From assembly GCF_003054555.1 (NCBI RefSeq), contig NZ_CP026304.1:3286001-3350000 (forward strand): a stretch of 64,000 nucleotides of DNA. Direction: 5' to 3'. Both the position numbers and the translations under genes were made by a program. Below the pieces are notes generated by a model, which had not been told where the DNA came from, made no database searches, and worked only from the letters and a program-made list of their open reading frames with translations. Shown in pieces: positions 54,517 to 63,961 of the stretch. Source of the DNA: Streptomyces lunaelactis (GTDB lineage: Bacteria; Actinomycetota; Actinomycetes; Streptomycetales; Streptomycetaceae). Position 1 is the first letter of the stretch. Each line of letters opens with the position of its first letter.

Positions 54517-54966
54517 TCACTGCTCGTAGGCGTCCTTCAGTCCCTGGACGTCGATCTTCTTCATCCCGAGCATCGCCTTCATGACCCGCTCGGACTTGAC
54601 CGGGTCGGGGTCGCTCAGCAGATCGGTCAGCACCTTCGGGATGATCTGCCACGACAGCCCGAACCTGTCCTTCAGCCAGCCGCACGACCCTTCCTCCCCG
54701 CCGTCGCTGAGCTTCGCCCAGAGTTCGTCGACCTCTTCCTGGGACGTGCAGTCCACGAAGAGCGAGATGGCCTCGTTGAACGTGAACATCGGGCCGCCGT
54801 TCAGCGCGATGAACTGCTGCCCCGCGAGCTCGAACGTGACGGACATGGCGGTTGCGTTGACCACGCGGGAGTCGCCGAAGATCGACGTGTAGTGCTGCGC
54901 GGCTTCTTCCGCCTGGTTGTCGAACCACAGGAAGGTCGTGATCTTCTGCGGCTGCGCTGTCGTCAT
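54517..54966 (-). CDS. VOC-superfamily PhnB-like protein
   Basis: A 149-residue VOC protein of the PhnB/3-demethylubiquinone-methyltransferase-like subgroup. It shows ITTFLWFDNQAEEAAQHYTSIF, AGQQFIALNGGPMFTFNEAIS, VDCTSQEEVDELWAKLSDGG and CGWLKDRFGLSWQIIP. The GGP-F-FNEAIS pattern is the family mark. Metal ligands are weak; its enzyme activity is unknown. A GGAGAACCCC site lies before ATG 54966. It is close to the distal attachment repeat. Confidence 0.9.
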   Translation of the reverse strand: MTTAQPQKITTFLWFDNQAEEAAQHYTSIFGDSRVVNATAMSVTFELAGQQFIALNGGPMFTFNEAISLFVDCTSQEEVDELWAKLSDGGEEGSCGWLKDRFGLSWQIIPKVLTDLLSDPDPVKSERVMKAMLGMKKIDVQGLKDAYEQ

Positions 54967-55140
54967 GGGGTTCTCCTCTGCGATGAGCCGCGCATGCGGC
55001 TGCCAGTCCGGCCGGTCCTGAGGGGTAGACCGGTCCGGGCACCGGAACTCATCGCTCGGGCCTCGGCCACCTCCCTCCTTCTCCGGTCCGGCGTTTGAGT
55101 AGGCTCGTGCCGCTCAGCACACACCGGGGGAAATTTGCGC

Positions 55141-56043
55141 ATGGAACGCCTACGTCTGGACGACCCTCCGCAGATCGGGCCCTACATCACCCTGGCCCGG
55201 CTCGATGCGGAGGGCACGGCTGCAACGGTTCCCGAACGCCGTCTCATCGCCCGCAGCGCCGACGGCGACCGTACGGTCATCGCCTGTCTCCCGCGGATCG
55301 GCGCCGATCCGGCGCGGTGGGCGGTGGAGGCGGAGGGTGCCCGTCGCCTGTCGATACCGGGGCTGCTGCCGGTCACGGAGGCCGGCGGCACGGCGGGCTT
55401 CCCCTGGCACGCGGCGCAGTACGTTCCCGCACTCCCGCTGCCCGCGGTGCTCGAGGCTCAGGGTGGTCCGTTGCCCGAGGCGGTCGTGCGTTCTCTGGGC
55501 GCCGCCCTCGCGCAGACGCTGGCCACCGCCCACGCCCAGGGTGTTACGCACGCGGGCCTGTGCCCTGCCGCGGTCCTGGTGAGCGCCGAGGGCCCGCGGC
55601 TCACCTGTTTCGGGGCGGTACGTTCCGCGGCGGCGGACAGTGAACAGCGCGCCGGTCTGGCGGGGTTGGACTCCGGCAGCCTGGCCCCGGAGCAGGCCCA
55701 GGGCGGCCGCCCCCGCCCGCTGGGCGACGTCTACGCGCTGGGCGCGGTCCTGTCGTACGCGAGCACCGGCCACACCGTCCCCGAGCGCGACGAACTCCCC
55801 GCCTCCCTGCGGCAGTTGATCACCGCCTGCCTGGCCCGCGACCCGGCCATGCGTCCCCAGGCACACCAGGTCCTCGGCGACCTGACGTCGTCCGCGCCCG
55901 GCACAGCACCTCAGGGCACTGTCCTGGACACCGCCGCCGCATTCCCCCTGCCCGCCCTGGTGGTCGCGGCGCTGGCCCGCCAGTCGGCGCAGGTCCTGGC
56001 CGCCGAACTCCCCACCCTCCTTCCTCCCGGGACTGACGGCTGA
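55141..56043 (+). CDS. Pseudokinase, Ser/Thr protein kinase fold without catalytic residues
   Basis: A 300-residue protein with a kinase-like layout. The glycine loop is lost, no VAxK lysine is visible, the catalytic loop HRDLKPxN is replaced by THAGLCPAAVLVS, and DFG by CFGAVR. APE becomes APEQ (SLAPEQAQG) and the end of the fold (DVYALGAVLSYASTGHTVPE, ITACLARDPAMRPQAHQVL) is normal. So it is probably an inactive scaffold or regulator. Its stop overlaps the next kinase start by TGATG. ATG 55141 is used; no signal or propeller follows. Confidence 0.85.
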   Translation: MERLRLDDPPQIGPYITLARLDAEGTAATVPERRLIARSADGDRTVIACLPRIGADPARWAVEAEGARRLSIPGLLPVTEAGGTAGFPWHAAQYVPALPLPAVLEAQGGPLPEAVVRSLGAALAQTLATAHAQGVTHAGLCPAAVLVSAEGPRLTCFGAVRSAAADSEQRAGLAGLDSGSLAPEQAQGGRPRPLGDVYALGAVLSYASTGHTVPERDELPASLRQLITACLARDPAMRPQAHQVLGDLTSSAPGTAPQGTVLDTAAAFPLPALVVAALARQSAQVLAAELPTLLPPGTDG

Positions 56044-58250
56044 TGTTCTCCCCGCTCACCCACGACGACCCGCACCAGCTGGGCGTCTACCGCCTCATCG
56101 CCCGCCTGGGCAGCGGCGGCATGGGCACCGTCTACCTGGCCCGCTCGGCCCCTGGCCGCACCGTCGCGCTGAAGACGATGCACGCCCGCATCGCCACCGA
56201 CCCCGCCTTCCGCACCCGCTTCCGCCTCGAAGTCGACGCGGCCCGCGTCATCGGCCCCCTCCACGGCGCGCAGGTCTTCGACGCCGACCCCCTCGCCCAA
56301 ACCCCGTGGCTGGCAACCCAGTACGTCCTGGGCCCACCCCTCGACGACGCGATCGCCCTCTCGGGACCGCTCCCGGAGCCCGCGGTACGTGCCCTGGGCG
56401 CCCTGCTGTGTGCCGCCCTGAGCCAGCTCCACCACTCCGACGTCGTCCACCGCGACCTCAAACCGTCCAACATCATGATCACGGCGGACGGTCCCAAGGT
56501 CATCGACTTCGGCATCGCGCGAGCGATGGGCGACGACCGCCTGACGCGCACGGGCGCGGCCGCCGGCACCCCGGCCTTCATGTCACCGGAGCAGGCGACG
56601 GGCCAGGAACACACCCCGGCGGGCGACGTCTTCGCCCTGGCCGGGGTCCTCACCTACGCCGCCACCGGCCACGGCCCGTTCGGCTCCGGCAAGCCGGCGG
56701 ACCTGCTCTACCGCGTGCGCTACGCGGACGCGGATCTCACCGGCGCCTCCCCATCCCTGGCCGCACTGCTCGCCCGCTGCCTCAGCAAGGCCCCGGCAGA
56801 CCGTCCCACCACGACGGAACTCGCAGCCCAACTGTCCGCCTCCACAACGGGCTTCGCCCACCACCTCCCCCAAGCGCTGCTCACCGACATTGCCCGCCGA
56901 GCAGCCGAGGTCTGGCGCGTCCGCCCCTACCGCCTGCCGCCACCGGCGGACACCTCACCAGAGCCGCCGACGGTCCCCGTGTCACCCGCCATATCCCGCC
57001 GGAAACTGCTGACGGTGGGCGGGGGGTCCGTACTCGGCGTGGCAGCCGCCGGGGCGGGAACCTGGACATGGCTCGGGCGACAGGGCAGTGGCGAGGGCAA
57101 CGGCAAGGCCACGCACGGGAGTCAGACGCCCAGCGCTTCAGCAGCGCCCAAGTGGGACCTGTTGTGGCAGGTGCAGCTCTCCCCCGATGTCCTCCTCCAT
57201 GGCATGCCGCTCACCCCCCTCATCCTGGGTGACCTGGTGGCCGTGTCGGACGGTATGGGAAGCATGCGCGCCATCGATGCCCGGAGCGGCAAGGTCACGT
57301 GGGAACCCTTCGGCAAGAACCGCACCCACGAGGTCGTCACCGACGGCAAGCAGCTCTACTTTCCTACGGCGCCCATGGGTGACAACGAGCCCCTCGCCAT
57401 CACTGCTGCCGGCCCGTCGTCGGGAGATCTGGAACCTCCCGTTGCCCGGCTCAAGGAGTTCAACGAGGACATCTACGAGAACCAACTGCTGTGTGTCGCT
57501 GATGGTGTCCTCTATCTCGCCGCCGGCCAGGGCAAGGGCTCGGAGGACTATCCCGGCTTCACCAGTGACCAGTCATGGTTCCTGCTTGCCGTCGACGTCC
57601 GCGCGGGCAAGGAGCGCTGGCGTCAGCCGCTGCCGCGACGGCCCGACAAGTCGACCCGGCTCCACTTCCTGGCCGGTCAGGTTGTCGGCAACCGCCTCGT
57701 GCTGATGCAGGAGACCAACGACGGCAAGGTCAGGATCCAGGTCCGCGACACCCGTACCGGGAAGCTCCACTGGGACCAGCCGCTGGCCGTCTCCGAGCCG
57801 GACACCCTCAAGGGCAGGCTGACCGTCGACGACCGGTACATCTTCCCCAGTGCGGGACCGCTGCGTGCCCTGCGCCTGAGCGACGGCGGCGAGGCATGGA
57901 ATGCCGGCGACGACCGTTCCGGCCGGACCGGGCCGCCCATGGTCAAGAACAACGTGGTGTACGCGGTTGAGGAAGGCGTCGGAGTCGTCGCCGTCGACGC
58001 CGCCACCGGAAAACTGCGGTGGGCGGAGAAGGGCGGCAAAGGGGCCGGCGCAGACCTCGCCACCCCGCCCGTGATCGGTACCCGGTACGTCTACAGCAGG
58101 AGCGCCGCCCAGCTCCGGGCGATCGAGATCCGCACCGGCACAGCCACCCAGGCCTACAAAGCCGCTGGAGACCGCTTCTTCGCCCACGCGTCCGCCGGGC
58201 GGATCATCGCCGTCGGCGAGGCGTTCGTCGCCGCCTACCCCCTCCAGTGA
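56043..58250 (+). CDS. Membrane Ser/Thr protein kinase with PQQ-type beta-propeller
   Basis: A 735-residue receptor kinase. The kinase domain (about 15-275) is intact: LGSGGMGTVYLARS, VALKTMHA (Lys), VVHRDLKPSNIM, VIDFGIAR and GTPAFMSPEQA. A membrane segment (RRKLLTVGGGSVLGVAAAGAGTW) divides it from an extracytoplasmic repeat domain with DARSGKVTWEP, DVRAGKERWRQ, DTRTGKLHWDQ and DAATGKLRWAE units, the WD40-like PQQ propeller. It may bind a cell-wall or small ligand. It starts inside the pseudokinase stop, 22 bases before the next kinase. Confidence 0.93.
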   Translation: MFSPLTHDDPHQLGVYRLIARLGSGGMGTVYLARSAPGRTVALKTMHARIATDPAFRTRFRLEVDAARVIGPLHGAQVFDADPLAQTPWLATQYVLGPPLDDAIALSGPLPEPAVRALGALLCAALSQLHHSDVVHRDLKPSNIMITADGPKVIDFGIARAMGDDRLTRTGAAAGTPAFMSPEQATGQEHTPAGDVFALAGVLTYAATGHGPFGSGKPADLLYRVRYADADLTGASPSLAALLARCLSKAPADRPTTTELAAQLSASTTGFAHHLPQALLTDIARRAAEVWRVRPYRLPPPADTSPEPPTVPVSPAISRRKLLTVGGGSVLGVAAAGAGTWTWLGRQGSGEGNGKATHGSQTPSASAAPKWDLLWQVQLSPDVLLHGMPLTPLILGDLVAVSDGMGSMRAIDARSGKVTWEPFGKNRTHEVVTDGKQLYFPTAPMGDNEPLAITAAGPSSGDLEPPVARLKEFNEDIYENQLLCVADGVLYLAAGQGKGSEDYPGFTSDQSWFLLAVDVRAGKERWRQPLPRRPDKSTRLHFLAGQVVGNRLVLMQETNDGKVRIQVRDTRTGKLHWDQPLAVSEPDTLKGRLTVDDRYIFPSAGPLRALRLSDGGEAWNAGDDRSGRTGPPMVKNNVVYAVEEGVGVVAVDAATGKLRWAEKGGKGAGADLATPPVIGTRYVYSRSAAQLRAIEIRTGTATQAYKAAGDRFFAHASAGRIIAVGEAFVAAYPLQ

Positions 58251-58272
58251 CTTCAGAGAAAGCAGCCTCCCC

Positions 58273-60372
58273 ATGAATCCGCTCGGCACCGGTGACCCGC
58301 TCCGGCTCGGCCCGTACCGCCTTCTGGGTGTGCTGGGCGAAGGCGGTATGGGCAAGGTGTACTTCGGCCAGGACAACTCCGGACGCACGGCAGCGGTGAA
58401 GGTTCTGAGACCCGAACTCGCCCACGATCAGAACCTCGCACTGCGCTTCGTCCGTGAGGCGCAGATGGCCCAAGCCGTCACCAGTACGGGTGTTGCCCGC
58501 GTCCTGGGCGCCCACACGGAGGGCGGACGGCCGTGGATCGCCACCGAGTTCCTCACCGGACCGACGCTCGACCAGGCCATCGACGCCCACGGGCCCTTCG
58601 ACGACCCGACCGTACGAGCCCTGGCCGCCGCGATCGCCCGCACACTGGCGGACATCCACACGGCGGGGCTGGTCCACCGTGACCTCAAGCCCGCCAACAT
58701 CGTCCTGACGTCGGACGGCCCGCGCGTCATCGACTTCGGCATCGCCCGCCCGGAACACGGCCTCACCCTCACCACCACCGGCGAGGTCCCCGTCACCCCC
58801 GGCTACGGCGCCCCCGAGCAGGTCATGGGCCACCGCGTCGGTCCACCCGCCGACGTGTTCTCCCTGGGGGCACTACTGGCGTACGCGGCAAGCGGACAGC
58901 GCGCCTACGACGGCGGCCATGTCGCCGCCGTGCAGTACGAAGTCGTCCACGGCGAACCCCGGCTGAGCCACCTGCCCGAACACCTGCGACAGCTCATCGC
59001 CCCCTGCCTCGCCAAGGACCCCGCCCTCAGACCCACTCCCGGCCAGATCGCAGCGGCCTTCGCACCGCCGAGAGGCGCGGAACGCATCTGGCGCCACGGC
59101 CCCCTGGCCGGCGACATCAAGCAGCGCGAGCGCACGGTGCACCAGCTGACAACGGTGGTGGCCGCGCACGGGGACCCTCGCCGAGTCTCACGGCGCCGCC
59201 TGATCACCGCTCTAGCCACCGGGGGTGCCGTGATCGCGGCCGGCGGTGGTTCAGCGGCATGGTGGCTGCGAGAGCGGGAAACAGGGCAGAAGCCGGGGCC
59301 CTTTGCCATTCCCCCTGCCGTCAGGACTCCTGATGCGCGCATTCTGTCCGCGGACAAGGGTGACTTCGTCATCGGCGAGGCACCCACTCCCCTGTGGGGG
59401 CCGATGCCGGTTCTCGCCAAGGACTCGCCCGCGCCCTTGCCGGTACGCGATGTGGTCGTCTTCGGGGCCAGGGCAGGCGGCCTCGCCGCTCACAGTGTCG
59501 TGGACGGAAAGCACCGCTGGACCGCGCCCGACGTCGATGCGGCAGCCCTGTACTGCTCGCTGTCGGACGCGCTGATCGCAGCCGTCGACACCAAGGGATC
59601 GCTGGTGACCTTCGTGGCCTCCACCGGTGAACCCAAGTGGTCCGCCCCGGCAGCCGAGGCAACCACTCTCCTCGCGGCTGACGACGAAGCGGTGTATGTC
59701 GTCACGAAGAGCGGCCGGCTGCGGAGCATCGGCCGCTCGGATGCCACTGTCCGCTGGACGGCCCGGATCTCCGGCGACCTCGGCCCAAAGGCGCGACCAC
59801 GAGGCGCCGCGGCCCAAGGCGTGCTGGTGGTAGCCACATTGGCGGGCGATGTCATCGCCGTGGACACAGCCGACGGTCGCAAGAAGTGGGACCTCCCGTC
59901 CCAGTCCGCTGCCGACGGCCTCAGGGTTGTTCCGAAGATCTCGGGAAGCACGGTGTATCTCAACGGCAGAACCTGGACCGCGCGCCGAATCGCCGACGGC
60001 AAAGAGCTGTGGAAGAAGACCAGTACCGACGCATTTGACAACGTGAACGCCTGGGGTCCCTCAACGGTCCATGGGACGACTGTCTACGCCGCCCAGGGTT
60101 CGTACATCTCGGGCCTCAACGGCAAGGACGGAAGCGAGGCTTGGCACGGGGTGACGACAGGCAGCGTGTCGGTCGTCCTCCAGGGCAGCAGCGTGTGGGG
60201 CGTCGACAACCTCAACACCGGACTCGGCGGGGTGGTGGCCTTTGACGCGGACAGCAAGAAGCAGGTGTGGACGTATCCCCTGACCAGGCGTGCCCTGCAC
60301 TGGATCACGGGAGACAGCAATCGCATCTTCGTCATGGACGGAGCCGCGCTGATCGCCCTGCCGGTGTTCTGA
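58273..60372 (+). CDS. Membrane Ser/Thr protein kinase with PQQ-type beta-propeller
   Basis: A 699-residue kinase parallel to the one before. Kinase domain: LGEGGMGKVYFGQDN, AAVKVLRPEL, LVHRDLKPANIV, VIDFGIARPE and TPGYGAPEQVMG. Transmembrane part: RRRLITALATGGAVIAAGGG. The outer domain has propeller repeats such as VVDGKHRWTAPD, ASTGEPKWSAP, DTADGRKKWDLP and DSKKQVWTYP. It starts 22 bases after the previous stop, so the three genes form one transcription unit. Substrates are unknown. Confidence 0.93.
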   Translation: MNPLGTGDPLRLGPYRLLGVLGEGGMGKVYFGQDNSGRTAAVKVLRPELAHDQNLALRFVREAQMAQAVTSTGVARVLGAHTEGGRPWIATEFLTGPTLDQAIDAHGPFDDPTVRALAAAIARTLADIHTAGLVHRDLKPANIVLTSDGPRVIDFGIARPEHGLTLTTTGEVPVTPGYGAPEQVMGHRVGPPADVFSLGALLAYAASGQRAYDGGHVAAVQYEVVHGEPRLSHLPEHLRQLIAPCLAKDPALRPTPGQIAAAFAPPRGAERIWRHGPLAGDIKQRERTVHQLTTVVAAHGDPRRVSRRRLITALATGGAVIAAGGGSAAWWLRERETGQKPGPFAIPPAVRTPDARILSADKGDFVIGEAPTPLWGPMPVLAKDSPAPLPVRDVVVFGARAGGLAAHSVVDGKHRWTAPDVDAAALYCSLSDALIAAVDTKGSLVTFVASTGEPKWSAPAAEATTLLAADDEAVYVVTKSGRLRSIGRSDATVRWTARISGDLGPKARPRGAAAQGVLVVATLAGDVIAVDTADGRKKWDLPSQSAADGLRVVPKISGSTVYLNGRTWTARRIADGKELWKKTSTDAFDNVNAWGPSTVHGTTVYAAQGSYISGLNGKDGSEAWHGVTTGSVSVVLQGSSVWGVDNLNTGLGGVVAFDADSKKQVWTYPLTRRALHWITGDSNRIFVMDGAALIALPVF

Positions 60373-60509
60373 GCCGGCAGGGCGCAGGCCCTGCTCCGTA
60401 TCGGGTACGCCGCCGATGAAAGGCGGGCAGCGCGGGTCACACAGCACCTGGGCCATCTTCCAACGCGAGTACCACCGCCGCCGAAGCACAGCCACGACAC
60501 CCTCGCACC

Positions 60510-61187
60510 TCAACTCCTCTTGAAGTTGGGCCAGTTCACCTCGCCGACTTCAGGTGCTGCTGTCGGAAGGTTGGTGTCGTTCGTGCAACCCGCCTGTTCC
60601 GCGACCCGGTTCGCGAGCTGCAGAGCGATGTCGAGTCCGGTCTTCCGGGCTTCCTTCGCGGTCAGGCCGGCGGAGACCATGGGCCGCGACAGGACATCGA
60701 TCATCACGTACTTGTCCTGCTTCATGTACGCCGGTGTGCCTGCCGGATAGTTGGGTCGGCACTCGAAGTACACGCGGCTCGTTGCCCGCAGGTAGTACGC
60801 GCGCGCACCGGCGTCGAACTCCGTCGCCTTGTCACCGGGGCGTGCATCGGCGCCCAGGGGGTCGGTGGCCTTGGGTAGATCCTGTTCCCAGCGGATACCA
60901 ACACTGAGGACGGTGCCCAGGTCCTTGCCGTCGAGGGCCTCGTACTCGCAATGGCTCGAGAAGTGGTCCTCGACGGCTCGGTATGCGGTCTGCTCGTGCA
61001 GCAGTTTCGTCCCCGGACCGAGCAGCCTCTGCAACGACGCACGACTCGGCGTACCGTCCCAGCAAGGCTTCGCCGGCGCGCTCAGCGGCTTCGAGTCCGC
61101 CTTTCCGCCGCCCGCCGCAAGCCACACACCGAGGCCTCCGGCCACCACGGCCAACACAGCGGCGAGGGAGACGACCTTCCCCCGCAT
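60510..61187 (-). CDS. Membrane-anchored protein, unknown
   Basis: A 225-residue protein with one membrane segment (VVSLAAVLAVVAGGLGVWLAA), then an outer domain with cysteines KPCWDG, SHCEYE, YFECRP and EQAGCTN that may form two disulfides. It resembles the anchored proteins at 3985 and 5132 in layout. ATG 61187 is preferred (AGAGG nearby). It is convergent with the kinase operon and lies 27 bases downstream of the ESX-like gene, so it probably belongs to that operon. No function known. Confidence 0.78.
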   Translation of the reverse strand: MRGKVVSLAAVLAVVAGGLGVWLAAGGGKADSKPLSAPAKPCWDGTPSRASLQRLLGPGTKLLHEQTAYRAVEDHFSSHCEYEALDGKDLGTVLSVGIRWEQDLPKATDPLGADARPGDKATEFDAGARAYYLRATSRVYFECRPNYPAGTPAYMKQDKYVMIDVLSRPMVSAGLTAKEARKTGLDIALQLANRVAEQAGCTNDTNLPTAAPEVGEVNWPNFKRS

Positions 61188-61214
61188 GGACATTCCTCTT
61201 GGCGACATGCTCGG

Positions 61215-63455
61215 CTACTCCGGAGGGTTGCGTTCGTAGTGGTCCTTGGCCTCACGGTGAAGTACCTTGCCGTGGTCCATACCTGCATCGGTCTGGTTGT
61301 CCACCATCCGACGCACGTTCGTGGGGTCGGCGCCGTCCGGAATCCCCGCTACCGCCAGACCATTACTTGATTGGTCGAGGGCGTTCTGCCGGGCATTGAA
61401 CGAGCTTTCACCGGCGGTGTGCGCCGTCTCGGCGGAGGTGTTGCGCTGCGCGCTCTCGACCACCTCGCCGACGACCATCTCGGTGACACCGTTGATGACT
61501 TCCCCGGCGATCGGAACCCGTTCGGTGGCCAGCCCGACCGTCGACCCGAACACCGAGTTGAACATGTCGGCACGCTTCTGCAGCTGATCGTTGTAGTCCT
61601 GGTCGCTCAACTGCCCGCCGGTGACGATCTCATCGTGCCGCGCACCGCTCAGGATGCCCTCGATGGTTCCCGTTCCGTAGGCGACGTGCCCCAGGTTGTC
61701 GGACACGGAGCCGGCGAACTGGTCCGAGTGGTTCACCAGCTCGTTCATACGCCCCGCCGAATAGTTCTCCGCCCCGAGGGTCGCCTCGGCGTACCCCTCC
61801 GGGTTTCTGCCGACGACATCCAGGAACTCCACCGTCGACAAAGCATTGAAGTTGTGCGGATTCCCGTACAACTCTGCGAATTCGTTGCTCTGCCGCAGCG
61901 TGTTGTTTATCTCGGGCATGTACTCGCCCGCCATCCGCCCCATGCTGTCCCCCATGCTGTCGTGCATGAGCTTGGGGTCCCCCGCCAAGGAGTTGACCAC
62001 CTTCTCCATGATCTCCAGGCGCTCCGGGGTGTGTTCCGGGTGTTTGTCGACGTCACCATGGTCGTACGGCATTCCCGTGACCGCCGCCTCCAGCGCATGG
62101 CCGAGCGCGTCCTTCCCGAACACCTTGTCCTCGCCGGCGTTGATCGGCGCGGTCACGTCCGGGATCCACGTCCGGGCGCCCTCGCCCTTGCCGTCGGAGC
62201 CCATGCCCATCAGGTAATCGAGGTTCGTCATGCTCTCGCCGGGACCGGCGACATTCGCGCTGAGGAAGGCGGTCGAGGCATCGGGGTTGTGGCCGTACGC
62301 CTCGAGCAGACCGGTGAGGGGGTCCCAGCCCCCGCCCCCGTCCTTGTCCGCGTTCAGACCGAAGCCCTTCATCCCGGTGTAGCTGCCGTCCGGTCGCGAC
62401 CAGGCGCCCCCGTCCATCTCCCGCTCGTACGCGATCATGTCGTTCCCGACCTTGTCCAGGAACTCCTTGCTGTACTCGCCGTGCCGGAGCAGCGTGCCAA
62501 GGACCTGGTAGCCCTTGGGTTCGATTAGGTTTCCGGACATCTGCAGGTCGAGGTTGCTCCGGCCGAGCTTCATCAGGTCCTGGGTCCACTCGTCGCCCAG
62601 CTTCGGCTGCGCGGTAGCGAGGGCAACTCCCATGCTGTCCTGGATACTTCGCGCGAGCTGGAGCTGCGTACCGCCGTCGGCCGTGCCGTCGAGGGAGAGC
62701 TGAGCCTGGAACCTGAGCGCTCCTTCAGGGCCGAGATCGCGGTACAGCGCCTCGGCGAAAGGCTGGTCCTTGGCGTTGTACTTGATGAGCGTCTGGAGCT
62801 CCCTGAGTTCGGCCTCCGAGAGCTCCTTGCCTTCCTTGTACATACGCAGACTCTTCTGCGCGAGCTCGTTCGCGCGCTCTTCCTGCGCGTCGTCGAGCGA
62901 CTCGTAGTTCTTGTGCCCGAAGTTGCCCGTATCGTTCCCGTGCGTCTTCCCGAGCGCCCGCGCCACCGAGGCGTCGATCTCCATGGCGTGCCCGATCAGG
63001 CCCGCAACCCGGTCGGCCAGTGCCTGTGCCGCGTCTCGCTGTGCCTGCGTATGCTCGTCGCTGTCGCCCCGGATGTGCGGGAAGAACCAGCGGACCGCCC
63101 CGCCGCCCGCGTCCTCGAGCCGGACGCCCATGGTCGCCGCGTCGACCTCGATCGCGGTCTTCACCTTCTGCTGGATCTTGACGAGCTCCTGGTGGGCGTC
63201 GTCGAGGATCTGGTATGTGCTGTTGGCCTGGGCGTGCGCGTCGGCGAACTCCTTCTTCGTCTTCCGTACGAAGTCGCGGGTAACCGTCGCGTTCGTACCC
63301 TCCCAGCGCGCGCTCTCGGACTTGGCGTACATGCCGTCCTCGGCTTTCTGCGCCAGCTTCTTGAGGTTGTCGACGGTCTTCTTCCAGTCCGCGACAGCCG
63401 TGCCCAGCTTGCCGAGATTGACCTCGGTGACATCTGTGAGAGCGAGGCTGCCCAC
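61215..63455 (-). CDS. Large ESX/WXG-like protein (resembles DUF6571)
   Basis: A 746-residue protein without a signal peptide. The first 110 residues are a helical hairpin with RWEG (WxG) at about residue 50 between two long helices (LGTAVADWKKTVDNLKKLA and FVRKTKKEFADAHAQAN), as in WXG100/LXG proteins exported by type VII secretion. The rest is helical with NPDASTAFLSANVAGPG and DKDGGGGWDPLTGLLEAYGH segments, resembling DUF6571 proteins as I remember them. GTG 63455 follows a GGGGGGA site. No toxin motif is visible at the C-terminus. It is 18 bases from the small upstream gene. Confidence 0.8.
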   Translation of the reverse strand: MGSLALTDVTEVNLGKLGTAVADWKKTVDNLKKLAQKAEDGMYAKSESARWEGTNATVTRDFVRKTKKEFADAHAQANSTYQILDDAHQELVKIQQKVKTAIEVDAATMGVRLEDAGGGAVRWFFPHIRGDSDEHTQAQRDAAQALADRVAGLIGHAMEIDASVARALGKTHGNDTGNFGHKNYESLDDAQEERANELAQKSLRMYKEGKELSEAELRELQTLIKYNAKDQPFAEALYRDLGPEGALRFQAQLSLDGTADGGTQLQLARSIQDSMGVALATAQPKLGDEWTQDLMKLGRSNLDLQMSGNLIEPKGYQVLGTLLRHGEYSKEFLDKVGNDMIAYEREMDGGAWSRPDGSYTGMKGFGLNADKDGGGGWDPLTGLLEAYGHNPDASTAFLSANVAGPGESMTNLDYLMGMGSDGKGEGARTWIPDVTAPINAGEDKVFGKDALGHALEAAVTGMPYDHGDVDKHPEHTPERLEIMEKVVNSLAGDPKLMHDSMGDSMGRMAGEYMPEINNTLRQSNEFAELYGNPHNFNALSTVEFLDVVGRNPEGYAEATLGAENYSAGRMNELVNHSDQFAGSVSDNLGHVAYGTGTIEGILSGARHDEIVTGGQLSDQDYNDQLQKRADMFNSVFGSTVGLATERVPIAGEVINGVTEMVVGEVVESAQRNTSAETAHTAGESSFNARQNALDQSSNGLAVAGIPDGADPTNVRRMVDNQTDAGMDHGKVLHREAKDHYERNPPE

Positions 63456-63472
63456 CGCTGTTCCCCCCGTGC

Positions 63473-63961
63473 CTACTTGAAGTACTCGTTGATCTTGGAC
63501 CAGGACTCCGCAGTGCCGTCGCTGTGCTTCAGCGAAGCCGCGATCTTGGCGTCGTCGTTCGCGTGCAACGCCTTGGTGTAGTCGAGATGGTTCGAGATGT
63601 GGGCACAGGCCTGGAGCAGGGTCTTCAGGGAGCTGTCCCACATGGTCAGCGTGGTCGACAGGGCCGAGCCGAGCGCGAAGTTGTGGGTCGAGAGCTCGCT
63701 GGACGCCTGCATCGTGGACCCCGTGCCATGCTTGTCCATCCCCGCGCCGGCGAGATCTGCGCCCTTGCTCAGGTCGCCGTGCAGGATGAAGGCCTGATGG
63801 CCGACGGCCCCCAAGTCGTCCTGGTTCATCACCAGATCGCCCGGGCCCGGGCCGGTGCGGCTACCGCCGCCCGGGTCCACCGGCACCTGGTTCAGCTGCA
63901 TCCCGGCCGACTCCCGGTCGGCCGCCGCACTCTTGAGCTGCTCCCACTCATCCCACGCCAT
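63473..63961 (-). CDS. Small ESX-type helical protein, unknown
   Basis: A 162-residue protein. Mid-region: LGAVGHQAFILHGDLSKGADLAG, then a long helical part with MWDSSLKTLLQACAHISNHL. It looks like a partner of the larger ESX-like protein downstream; both have the same leader pattern (GGGGGGAGC/GGGGGGA before the start). ATG 63961 is 39 bases from the window edge. The gene is complete; its promoter probably lies outside the window. Confidence 0.8.
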   Translation of the reverse strand: MAWDEWEQLKSAAADRESAGMQLNQVPVDPGGGSRTGPGPGDLVMNQDDLGAVGHQAFILHGDLSKGADLAGAGMDKHGTGSTMQASSELSTHNFALGSALSTTLTMWDSSLKTLLQACAHISNHLDYTKALHANDDAKIAASLKHSDGTAESWSKINEYFK

